Shown piece after piece: positions 34,617 to 42,025 of a stretch of 64,000 nt of DNA; the stretch's first letter is position 1, and each line of letters begins with the position of its first letter. Both the position numbers and the translations under genes were made by a program. The DNA comes from an uncultured Oscillospiraceae bacterium. Its GTDB lineage: Bacteria > Bacillota > Clostridia > Oscillospirales > Acutalibacteraceae. The stretch is taken from the NCBI GenBank assembly GCA_900549825.1, contig URQB01000001.1, forward strand, positions 62,001-126,000, read 5' to 3'. The notes beneath the pieces were generated by a model, which worked only from the letters and a program-made list of their open reading frames with translations, made no database searches and was not told where the DNA came from.

Positions 34617-35159
34617 ATGAAAGCCACTGGAATTGTACGAAGAATCGACGATCTGGGCCGCGTGGTCATCCCAAAGGAAATCCGCCGCACGATGCGGATC
34701 CGCGAAGGAGACCCGCTTGAAATATATACGGATGCAGACGGCGAGGTAATTTTTAAAAAGTATTCTCCGATCGGGGAGCTTTCCTCCTTCACCGGCCAGT
34801 ATGCGGAGGTCCTCTCCCGCAGCACCAACCTGCCTGTCCTCATCTGCGACAGGGACCACGTGATCGCCTGCGCGGGCATTCCAAAGCGCGAGGCGGTCGA
34901 CCGGCGCATTTCCGCCAATCTGGAATCTCTCATGGAAAAGCGCGCGAATTTCGTCTACTCCGGGTCAGGCGAAACCCTTCGTCCCGTTGAAGGGCTGGAC
35001 CGTATGGCCGGCATCGCCTATCCGATCATCGGGTCGGGCGACGTATCCGGTGCCGTCGTTCTCCTGATGGCAGAAAACGGCGCTGCAGCGCCCTCCCAGA
35101 CAGAAATCAAGCTGATGCAGGTAGCTGCTTCCTTTTTGGGAAAACAAATGGAAGAATAG
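34617..35159 (+). CDS. spoVT: Stage V sporulation protein T (transcriptional regulator)
   Basis: Forespore regulator modulating sigma-G genes, 180 residues. N-terminal AbrB/SpoVT swapped-hairpin DNA-binding domain (about 1-50: KATGIVRRIDDLGRVVIPKEIRRT), then a GAF-like C-terminal domain (about 55-178: LPVLICDRDHVIACAG, YPIIGSGDVSGAVVLL). ATG 34617 has TGGAGGAG about 11 bases upstream; the longer open frame to 34296 crosses the upstream terminator and is not used. A sigma-G-like promoter lies about 110 bases before it. Confidence 0.95.
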   Translation: MKATGIVRRIDDLGRVVIPKEIRRTMRIREGDPLEIYTDADGEVIFKKYSPIGELSSFTGQYAEVLSRSTNLPVLICDRDHVIACAGIPKREAVDRRISANLESLMEKRANFVYSGSGETLRPVEGLDRMAGIAYPIIGSGDVSGAVVLLMAENGAAAPSQTEIKLMQVAASFLGKQMEE

Positions 35160-35207
35160 CCTAACCAGCTAAACACAGCGCTAGGCCAAGCCAATATATG
35201 ATCAAAC

Positions 35208-35262
35208 AAGAGCGCGTTGCAAAGGGTGTGATTGCCTTCATGTCCTGCAGCGCGCTCTTTCC
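35208..35262 (+). terminator. Probable terminator of spoVT
   Basis: AAGAGCGCG (35208-35216) pairs with CGCGCTCTT (35251-35259), extended by TGCA/TGCA with a mismatch, followed by a pyrimidine-rich tail. Confidence 0.5.
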
Positions 35263-35269
35263 CTCTTCC

Positions 35270-35466
35270 CCGTCCGGACCGTGGAGAAAGGTCGGGGCAA
35301 TCTATCTGGAATGCGCCGTGTGCCTTTCGGCTGCCGCCGGCTCCCCTGTGGACGGACGTTCCGTCACCAGCTGCGCACGGACGCTTATTGTTATCCCCGA
35401 TTACAGTCTATGCCCCCATCCCCGCTTTAGCGACTGTATCTGCCGCTTCTGCGCCGATACGTTTTT
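35270..35466 (+). ncRNA. Candidate structured RNA between spoVT and mtnN (6S-like rod?)
   Basis: No credible gene, but ordered helices: TCGGGG 35292-35297 with CCCCGA 35395-35400; then an asymmetric internal bubble of 15 and 10 bases; then GCG 35313-35315 with CGC 35382-35384 and CGTGTGC 35317-35323 with GCGCACG 35373-35379; two apical hairpins (35328-35339; GACGGA 35351-35356 with TCCGTC 35360-35365). A GTATC/GATAC stem followed by GTTTTT (35437-35466) could terminate it. A closing stem, central bubble and apical stem resemble 6S RNA, but I see no clear promoter and could not compare with the family. Confidence 0.35.
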
Positions 35467-35565
35467 CCCCATCCTTTGAGAATCGAGATAAAAGAGGGCG
35501 CATTTCTCACTCTTTCTTGAAATCGCGGCAAAAAAAGAATTCCCGGCAAATTTATCCCGCTGCAA

Positions 35566-35594
35566 TTGATTTCCCTCCTCTCCTCTCCTATAAT
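35566..35594 (+). promoter_or_regulatory. Promoter of mtnN
   Basis: TTGATT (35566-35571), 17-base spacer, TATAAT (35589-35594), about 30 bases before the start. Confidence 0.7.
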
Positions 35595-35623
35595 AGAACG
35601 CAGAGCCGTAAAGGAAAGAAAGG

Positions 35624-36355
35624 ATGGATACTGACGTGAAAAAGAAAATCCTCGGAGTGGCCTTTGCCGATGAGATGGAATACGCCCCCTTTTTGGCATA
35701 TGCCCAGCAGCACGCCTTCCGGCCGGAGGAGAAGCGCGGCAATACCGGCCTTGTTATGACGCTTGCTGAGGGCGAACGCCAGCTGGAGATCCACGCCCTG
35801 CAATGCGGTATCGGGAAGGTAAACGCGGCGAGCGCTGTCTCCTTTTTAATTGCGGACGACGGCGCGCAGATGATCTTCAACGCCGGCCTTTCCGGCGCTG
35901 TATCCGGTTTGAGGCGCGGCGATCTGGTGGCCGGGGCGTCCTACGTAGAATGCGATTTCGACCTGAGCGCCATCGGTATCCCGGCAGGTCAGAAGCCCGG
36001 GCAGGACTGGGTCTATCAGGCGGATGAAACCCTTCTCCGTCTGGCGCTTGCACACGGTGGCCTCCAGGAAGGCAAGCTCGGCACCGGGGATTTCTTTTTA
36101 ACCAACGCCGCGCTTAAAAAGGAATACATCGAACGCTTCGGCATCACTGCATTCGATATGGAAACCGCGGCGATTGCTTCTGTATGTCATAAATGCAGCA
36201 TCCCGTTCCTATGCCTGCGGCAAATATCCGATGACGCGGATGATACCGCCACCGAGCAATACCGGGAAATGAACGAACGTGCGGAGGATACGCTGACGAA
36301 CGTGTTGCAGGATCTTTTCCGCCGCATTCTGGAGGAAGACGCCCTTTGGCACTGA
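35624..36355 (+). CDS. mtnN: 5'-methylthioadenosine/S-adenosylhomocysteine nucleosidase
   Basis: Purine nucleosidase/phosphorylase fold; hydrolyses the adenine of MTA and SAH for methionine salvage and SAM detoxification. 243 residues. GVAFADEMEYAPF at the N-terminus, GIGKVNAASAVSFLI near 65, FNAGLSGAV near 86, and the diagnostic FDMETAAIASVC near 180. ATG 35624 is 8 bases after AAGGA; GTG 35636 (KKKILGVAF) is an alternative start with similar spacing. It has its own promoter and terminator. Confidence 0.88.
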   Translation: MDTDVKKKILGVAFADEMEYAPFLAYAQQHAFRPEEKRGNTGLVMTLAEGERQLEIHALQCGIGKVNAASAVSFLIADDGAQMIFNAGLSGAVSGLRRGDLVAGASYVECDFDLSAIGIPAGQKPGQDWVYQADETLLRLALAHGGLQEGKLGTGDFFLTNAALKKEYIERFGITAFDMETAAIASVCHKCSIPFLCLRQISDDADDTATEQYREMNERAEDTLTNVLQDLFRRILEEDALWH

Positions 36356-36375
36356 TCAGCATGCAGAAATAAAAT

Positions 36376-36412
36376 AAAGGGAGACGCATGAGCCTGCGTC
36401 TCCCTTTGCTTT
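36376..36412. terminator. Bidirectional terminator between mtnN and the UspA-like gene
   Basis: Perfect 13-bp stem (36376-36388 with 36395-36407), 6-base loop, T-rich tail. Confidence 0.85.
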
Positions 36413-36448
36413 TTGTGCTATATGGAAAATTTAATCCGAAGCCCGCCT

Positions 36449-36874
36449 TTACCTGCGGCGTACCGTCTGGGGCGCAGCTGCCGGGGCCATCTGATAAATT
36501 TTATCGTCGCCATCCACCATGCTGATCGGAATCTCCGGTGCCAGCAAATGGACATCTTCTACGAAATGCGCGCTGTTTTCTCCCGGGAAACCCATTACGA
36601 TATTGACAGCGCCTTCCTTGACAGCGTGTACCGCGGCCGTAATTGCGGGGCTGTCGTTAAAATAGATCGTCATCTCCGCATCGACCGCCTTTGCCTGCTG
36701 GTGTAAATGTTCGAGCGCCTCTGAATTCGGCTGAAAGCATTCCTCTTCCCTCTGTACACTGACGACCTGCAGCGGAACCCCTTCGCCATCGGCAACCTTT
36801 TTGCCCGCCCGAATCAGCCGCTCGCAATCCGGCTGGCTGGTCACACACACCAACACGCAAGCTTTTTTTGACAT
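36449..36874 (-). CDS. Universal stress protein (UspA)-like protein
   Basis: 141-residue cytoplasmic protein of the Usp/KdpD-Usp fold: VLVCVTSQPDCERLIRAG at the N-terminus, PLQVVSVQ after the first helix, and VNIVMGFPGEN in place of the nucleotide-binding GxxG. It resembles the Usp domain of KdpD sensor proteins used as a stand-alone unit in Clostridia. ATG 36874 is preceded by AAGGAGGTGA. The C-terminal tail is Ala/Pro-rich. Role inferred only from fold. Confidence 0.7.
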   Translation of the reverse strand: MSKKACVLVCVTSQPDCERLIRAGKKVADGEGVPLQVVSVQREEECFQPNSEALEHLHQQAKAVDAEMTIYFNDSPAITAAVHAVKEGAVNIVMGFPGENSAHFVEDVHLLAPEIPISMVDGDDKIYQMAPAAAPQTVRRR

Positions 36875-37027
36875 GGACTCACCTCCTTCTTGCCTTCCAG
36901 GTACATCCATATCATACCGCTTAGATGTTGCGGGTTTTGTAAAAAACAATGACGAAAGTATAAATTTCCCTGCCCATGATTCACGATTTATCAGGCGCAT
37001 CTTTGTATATACTGCACAAAATCCGCT

Positions 37028-38122
37028 TTATAATTCCTTTTTGTCAGAAATTATGGTATTTCCCTGTCGGTCCGCCGGCACAAGGCCGATATAGCTTTTT
37101 CCGGCATTTAATGTAAGAACCGTCCCATCCGCGGCATAGAGCTTCAGCGGGCTGGACGGCGTATTCCCTTTCTTCCAGGTGATCGGCTCCTGTGTTCCGT
37201 TCGACGCATAAATCCCGCTGCCGCCGGTAAGATCCATATCGATACAGCCGCTGGCATCCCCCAGGCTTTTGACCGGGCAATAGAGCACCAGGACGTTGGT
37301 CACCGCCATCTGCTTGCCGCCATCCTCCGTCATGGGCTGGCCGTTCATAAAATTCTGATAAAGCCCGGAATCCGCGTCATAGCGAAACGTATGGGTATAA
37401 GCATTTGAAAAGGAGAACGCAACACTTTCGCATGTGCCGCCGGAAAGGCCTTTCGGCTTGCCTTCTTCTGTAAAGGCAAAGGGTGCCTGATACACTTGAT
37501 TTGCCGTCTGCCGGAGCTCGAGCTTTTCGATTGCCTGCGCCAACCGTTCTCCGTCGGTACAGCCCGTGTGCTCCATCCCCACATTGCGGGAGTGATCCCG
37601 ATAAAAATAGGATCCCGAATAAGACATACCGTCAATCTCGTCGACACTGCGCTGCTTGATCGCGTCATAGGCGTAAACGCTGCCGCCCCAATGCACAAAA
37701 ATCGCATCAAAACCCTCGGCCATCTCCAGGAAGTCGTGCCGGGCGCTGCGCACTGAGCCGATTTTGGGAATACTCTGCACATCTGCAAACAGCCACATCA
37801 TCCGCGTGACGCCACCCTCCGCCAGGCCTTCCAGCACAATATCCGGCGAGCAAAGGCCCCATTGCGGGCGCGCCGCAGGCGCATTGTTGATCATCACCGC
37901 CACGGGGCGTTTTCCCACTGCCGCCTGTGAAAAACCGGGAAGCCCTGTCAGCGGATTGACTGTTTCTGTTTTCTGCGCCTGCTGCGTTCCCATCGGCTCT
38001 GTGGAAATGCCGGAATCCTCCCCTTTTCCACAGGCTGAAAGCCCGATTGCCATCGTAATCAGGAAAAGCACCGCAGCGCATAAGGCACGGGCTCCATTGC
38101 CAATAATGTTCTCTCCGTTCAT
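37028..38122 (-). CDS. DUF3048 domain lipoprotein (YerB-like)
   Basis: Secreted lipoprotein of unknown function, 364 residues. Signal peptide with lipobox LSAC (Cys31); after a Ser/Thr/Gln linker the DUF3048 core begins NPLTGLPGFSQAAVGKRPVAVMINN, followed by ARPQWGLCSPDIVLEGLAEGGVTR and GSVRSARHDFLEMA, all strongly conserved in the family. The C-terminal part (about 220-364) is the second DUF3048 domain. AAGGGAT precedes ATG 38122; the promoter is at 38211-38238. It is monocistronic. Confidence 0.9.
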   Translation of the reverse strand: MNGENIIGNGARALCAAVLFLITMAIGLSACGKGEDSGISTEPMGTQQAQKTETVNPLTGLPGFSQAAVGKRPVAVMINNAPAARPQWGLCSPDIVLEGLAEGGVTRMMWLFADVQSIPKIGSVRSARHDFLEMAEGFDAIFVHWGGSVYAYDAIKQRSVDEIDGMSYSGSYFYRDHSRNVGMEHTGCTDGERLAQAIEKLELRQTANQVYQAPFAFTEEGKPKGLSGGTCESVAFSFSNAYTHTFRYDADSGLYQNFMNGQPMTEDGGKQMAVTNVLVLYCPVKSLGDASGCIDMDLTGGSGIYASNGTQEPITWKKGNTPSSPLKLYAADGTVLTLNAGKSYIGLVPADRQGNTIISDKKEL

Positions 38123-38210
38123 AAACGATCATCCCTTCACAGGGGCCGTCCCGGTAAATTCTGCTGTCGCGCGCCGGAATGCCCCTGTATTTTCCAATCC
38201 TTTTTTATAT

Positions 38211-38238
38211 ATTATAGCTGTTATGCGGCCCGGGTCAA
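38211..38238 (-). promoter_or_regulatory. Promoter of the DUF3048 gene
   Basis: Minus strand TTGACC (38233-38238), 16-base spacer, TATAAT (38211-38216). Confidence 0.75.
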
Positions 38239-38365
38239 GGCTGAATCCTGTCAAATAAAAGATTGCTCCGGGCCTCCCGCCTTCCGGCCGCAGAATGAAT
38301 CCCGTGAATGCTCCGTTTTCAGCAAGGTCTGCTTGGTTGCCCGGCGCGCCCCATAAAAAGGCTCC

Positions 38366-38378
38366 CGAAACGGTTTCG
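38366..38378. promoter_or_regulatory. Palindrome CGAAAC-G-GTTTCG, candidate operator of the sugar cluster
   Basis: Perfect 6-1-6 inverted repeat about 65 bases upstream of the cluster's -35 box. The sequence resembles LacI-family operators but lacks the exact cre spacing. No regulator gene is adjacent. Confidence 0.35.
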
Positions 38379-38443
38379 CATCGTCTTATTCATAAACCCT
38401 ATAGCCTTTCTTAAAAAAAGCGGGAGGAAACCTGTTTCCCCTA

Positions 38444-38472
38444 TTGTCTTTATTAAATAAACCGTGTATAAT
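38444..38472 (+). promoter_or_regulatory. Promoter of the sugar-catabolic cluster
   Basis: TTGTCT (38444-38449), 17-base spacer, TATAAT (38467-38472). Confidence 0.75.
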
Positions 38473-38509
38473 AATTAAAAACAAAATCATTCCGTGAGGA
38501 GGGAGTCCA

Positions 38510-39775
38510 TTGCAGGAGACGCAGCGCCTTTCCGTGGGGATCATCGGCATCAGCGGCAGAGGGTCGTTTATGCTGGAAACCCTTTTGCAAATTTCTTACA
38601 TAGATGTTCCGGCCATCTGTGACCTGTATGAAGACCGCGTCCGCAAGGGGGTGGAGCTTGTTCAGCAAAAGCGAGGGGTCACGCCCGACGGCTATCAGGA
38701 TTACCGCCGGCTGCTTGCGCGGGACGATCTCTCCGCCGTACTGATCTGCACCACATGGATTACGCACAGCCGGATTGCCATCGCCGCCATGCGGGCGGGT
38801 AAAAACGCCGCGATCGAGGTCGGCGGGGCCGCCTCTGTGGAGGAGTGCTGGCAACTGGTGCGCACCAGTGAGGAAACCGGAAAATTCTGCATGCTGCTGG
38901 AAAACATCTGCTACGGCAAGGATGAATTGACGCTTTTCCGCATGGCGCGGCAGGGGCTGTTCGGGGAGATCGTCCATGTGCAGGGCGGCTATGAGCACGA
39001 TCTGCGGGATGAAATCTGCCTGGGCCGGGAAAACCGCCACGGCAGGCTCTTCAACTTCATGAACCGAAACGGCGAGCTCTACCCCACCCATCAGCTCGGC
39101 CCGCTCGCGAAGCTTTTGCGTATCAACCGGGGAAACCGTTTTTTGACACTCTCCTGCATGACGAGCAAGAGCCGCGGCCTGCATGAATGGATCTTGGAAA
39201 ATAAGGGGGCCGGTTACGATCTTGCCAATACCGCTTTCACGCAGGGGGACGTTACGACGACGATGATCCGATGCGCGCACGGGGAAACCATCCTCCTCGT
39301 GCACGATTGCTGCCTGCCGCGCCCCTATTCGCGCAATGGCCGCATCCAGGGCACACAGGGTATCTGGATGGAGGATGGAAACCGCATCTATTTGCAGCAC
39401 AGCTGCACCAGGGAGCACGAATGGGATGATTTCCCCCCCATCCGTGACCGCTACCTGCACCCGCTTTGGCAGGAATACGAGCGGGAAGGGGTAGACGAGG
39501 CCGGCCACGGCGGCGTCGATCTGCTGGTGCTGCGCGCCTTCGCGGAAAGCGCGCGGGACGGGCTCGCGCCGCCCATCGACGTTTACGATACGGCGGCCTG
39601 GATGTCCATCACCTGCCTGTCCGAGCAATCCGCCGCCATGGGTGGGATGCCCGTCGCCATACCCGACTTCACCAACGGCATGTGGATCGACCGGGAGCCC
39701 TTCCGGCGGGGCAAATACTGCCTGGAAGAGGTCTGCATGGAATCTTTTGAGGAGATCGCGGAGGAAACCAGATGA
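38510..39775 (+). CDS. Gfo/Idh/MocA family oxidoreductase
   Basis: NAD(P)-dependent sugar oxidoreductase fold, 421 residues. N-terminal Rossmann domain with VGIIGISGRGSFMLETLL (the usual GxGxxG appears as GISGRG), then AAMRAGKNAAIEVGGAASVEECWQLV, a variant of the family EKP segment in which the usual Lys-Pro after Glu is replaced. The C-terminal domain shows the GH109-like pattern of Gfo/Idh proteins (YPTHQLGPLAKLLRINRG). Start: TTG 38510, 6-7 bases after AGGAGGG; no ATG nearby. Resemblance to GH109 N-acetylgalactosaminidase-type enzymes is possible, so hydrolysis rather than simple oxidation cannot be excluded. Its stop overlaps the next ATG (ATGA). Confidence 0.8.
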   Translation: MQETQRLSVGIIGISGRGSFMLETLLQISYIDVPAICDLYEDRVRKGVELVQQKRGVTPDGYQDYRRLLARDDLSAVLICTTWITHSRIAIAAMRAGKNAAIEVGGAASVEECWQLVRTSEETGKFCMLLENICYGKDELTLFRMARQGLFGEIVHVQGGYEHDLRDEICLGRENRHGRLFNFMNRNGELYPTHQLGPLAKLLRINRGNRFLTLSCMTSKSRGLHEWILENKGAGYDLANTAFTQGDVTTTMIRCAHGETILLVHDCCLPRPYSRNGRIQGTQGIWMEDGNRIYLQHSCTREHEWDDFPPIRDRYLHPLWQEYEREGVDEAGHGGVDLLVLRAFAESARDGLAPPIDVYDTAAWMSITCLSEQSAAMGGMPVAIPDFTNGMWIDREPFRRGKYCLEEVCMESFEEIAEETR

Positions 39776-40722
39776 GCTATTATATCGGCGTGGACGGCGG
39801 CGGAACCAAAACCGCCTACGCCCTGTTTGACGAAACAAAACGGATGCTCGGCAGCCTGACTGGCCCGGGCAGCAACCACGAGAATATGGAAGGCGGCATC
39901 CCGCAGGCCGCTGGAGTCATTGCCGCGGGCCTGGACGCACTGCTCCGCCAGGAGGGAAAAACACAGGCGGATATTTCCTTCCTGCTGATGGGGCTTGCAG
40001 GGATCGATCACCCCTATCAGCATGACGCCATGTGCAGCGAGCTGAGGTCGCGCGGCTGGGAACAGCTTGAAATCTATAATGACGGCTTTTTGCCCGTTAA
40101 GGCTGGGGCAAGCGGCCCCGCCGCCATCGGCTATAACACCGGCACGGGTACTTGCTGCAACGCGATCGACAGCCGCGGCAGCCGCATGCAGCTCGGAGGC
40201 CTCGGCAACGCGACGGCCGATATGGGCAACGGCGTCTGGATTGCGGAGCAGGTTTTCCGCATCGTTTACGACGACGTATACCTTCTAAAACAAAAAAGCA
40301 TTATGACCAAACTGTATTACGAAGCTTTTTCGCTTTCCTCCCGCGAGGAATTTCTCGCCACAATCGCCCGGGCGGAATCTGATCAGGCGGACGCTTATTT
40401 CCACACCCTGACCGATCTTTTTTTCGATGCTGCCGCCCAGCGCGACCCGGCCGTGCTGGAAACGCTTGATGAGATGGCGGAGCGCGGCTCGGATTTGATC
40501 GCGGCCCTTGCAATCCAAATGGAGTTTGACGATACCCCCATTGAAGTGATCCTCTCCGGCTCTATGCATACTAAGCTTGCGCCCGCGAGCTATCTCGCGC
40601 TGCTGCAGGCCAAAAGCGAGCTCAAAAGCGGGCGTGCAATGCGCTTTCTCCCGCTCGGCAGGCCCCCGGTATACGGCTGTATCAACTGGATACTCGAAAG
40701 GAAAGAAGGGAATCGCCAATGA
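39772..40722 (+). CDS. BadF/BadG/BcrA/BcrD-type ATPase, N-acetylglucosamine kinase-like
   Basis: Sugar kinase of the ASKHA fold, 316 residues. Phosphate-1 motif YIGVDGGGTKTAYALFD at residues 3-20, ALPHA-type connecting segment MGLAGIDHP near 78, phosphate-2 GYNTGTGTC near 122, adenosine loop LSGSMHTKLAP near 262. This subgroup phosphorylates N-acetylhexosamines at C6; the actual sugar is unknown. Coupled by 4-base overlaps to the genes on both sides. It likely supplies a phosphosugar for the GH4 enzyme, deacetylase or aldolase of the cluster. Confidence 0.82.
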   Translation: MSYYIGVDGGGTKTAYALFDETKRMLGSLTGPGSNHENMEGGIPQAAGVIAAGLDALLRQEGKTQADISFLLMGLAGIDHPYQHDAMCSELRSRGWEQLEIYNDGFLPVKAGASGPAAIGYNTGTGTCCNAIDSRGSRMQLGGLGNATADMGNGVWIAEQVFRIVYDDVYLLKQKSIMTKLYYEAFSLSSREEFLATIARAESDQADAYFHTLTDLFFDAAAQRDPAVLETLDEMAERGSDLIAALAIQMEFDDTPIEVILSGSMHTKLAPASYLALLQAKSELKSGRAMRFLPLGRPPVYGCINWILERKEGNRQ

Positions 40723-41999
40723 AGGAAATCAATGTTGCAGTCATCGGCTCCGGAAGTACCTATACACCGGAGCTGATAGACGGATTTCTCAAGCGGCAAA
40801 GCTCCATAAAGCTAAAGAAGATCTCTTTTATGGATATCGACGAGCGCAAGCGCACCATTGTCGGCGGCCTCTGCGTGCGGATGCTCAATCAGGCGGGTGC
40901 AGCCTGTGAGGTTGTGATGACGGACGATCTCGGCCAGGCGCTCGAAGGCGCGGATTTCGTTGTCAGCCAGATCCGGGTGGGCAAGCTTCCTGCCCGCTAC
41001 CTGGATGAGACCATTCCCTTAAAATACCATCTCATCGGCCAGGAGACGACCGGAATCGGCGGCTTTTTCAAGGCGCTGCGCACAATCCCGGTGATGGAGC
41101 ATATTGTGGACCGGATGCACGCCATCTGCCCGGACGCGTGGCTGATCAACTTTACGAACCCTTCCGGAATCATCGCGGAATATCTCCAAAACTACACTAA
41201 GATCAAAAGCATCGGCCTGTGCAATGTCCCCATCAATATGCTCGACGATATCCGGGAGACGGAGGGGGACGACGCACAGATTACATACGTCGGCCTCAAT
41301 CACCTGAGCTGGGTGATCTCCGTCATCCGGGACGGGAAGGAGCTTCTCCCCGAAATGCTCAGCAGGGGCTTTACCACCACTGTAATGGCGAATATCAAAG
41401 ACGACGGCTTTTCTCTCGACTGCCTGCGCGCCGTGCAGGCGATCCCCTCCTCCTATCTGCAATATTATTACTGCCGAAATAAAAAACTGCAGGATCAGCT
41501 GGCGGAGGAAAAAAGCCGCGCGCAGGTCTGTATGGAGATTGAGGAGCAACTGCTCGAAATATATGCAAACCCTGCCCTCGTGGAGAAGCCTGCGCTGCTC
41601 GACCAGCGCGGTGGGCATAAATATTCGCTCGCGGCGGTCTCGCTGATCGATTCCATCGCCAACGATAAGCAGGAGATCCATATCGTCAATATCAGAAATA
41701 ACGGCGCGCTCGACTTCATGGAGGATGACGACGTTGTGGAAATCGCCGCCGTGATCGGTAAGGATGGAGCAGCCCCGGTCAGACTGCCGTCTGTTAAAAA
41801 CGGCCATGTGATCTCCATGATGCGCATTGTCAAGCAATATGAAAAGGATACGGTCCGGGCTGCCATCACCGGAGACGACGATGCGGCGATGAACGCGCTG
41901 ATCGTCCACCCGCTCACCGGCGACTGGGAGAATACGAAAAAGTGCTACTTCGAAATGAAATGCGCGCATCGGGAATATCTTTCCAAATTTAAAATTTAA
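40719..41999 (+). CDS. Family 4 glycoside hydrolase (6-phospho-alpha/beta-glucosidase type)
   Basis: NAD+ and Mn2+-dependent glycosidase using an oxidation-elimination mechanism on phosphorylated glycosides in the cytoplasm. 426 residues. NAD motif VIGSGSTYTPELIDGFL at about 7-23; DIDERK near 40; LINFTNPSGIIAEY near 145; the metal ligands LCNVP (Cys) near 168 and VGLNHLSW (His) near 192 are present. It resembles 6-phospho-beta-glucosidases more than alpha. It belongs to the 38510-46210 operon; no PTS or other transporter is adjacent. Confidence 0.9.
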   Translation: MKEINVAVIGSGSTYTPELIDGFLKRQSSIKLKKISFMDIDERKRTIVGGLCVRMLNQAGAACEVVMTDDLGQALEGADFVVSQIRVGKLPARYLDETIPLKYHLIGQETTGIGGFFKALRTIPVMEHIVDRMHAICPDAWLINFTNPSGIIAEYLQNYTKIKSIGLCNVPINMLDDIRETEGDDAQITYVGLNHLSWVISVIRDGKELLPEMLSRGFTTTVMANIKDDGFSLDCLRAVQAIPSSYLQYYYCRNKKLQDQLAEEKSRAQVCMEIEEQLLEIYANPALVEKPALLDQRGGHKYSLAAVSLIDSIANDKQEIHIVNIRNNGALDFMEDDDVVEIAAVIGKDGAAPVRLPSVKNGHVISMMRIVKQYEKDTVRAAITGDDDAAMNALIVHPLTGDWENTKKCYFEMKCAHREYLSKFKI

Positions 42000-42025
42000 G
42001 GTTATTTCAAATAAAGGAGGCCCCT

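Larger units (their letters stand above)
38123..38509. other. Divergent regulatory region DUF3048 / sugar cluster
   Basis: Contains the two promoters and the palindrome listed separately. No ORF with an RBS; otherwise nothing recognised. Confidence 0.6.

Noticed and set aside
35198..35479. 93-codon open frame after spoVT
   Set aside because: No RBS; it starts in the spoVT terminator and covers the self-complementary stretch better explained as structured RNA.
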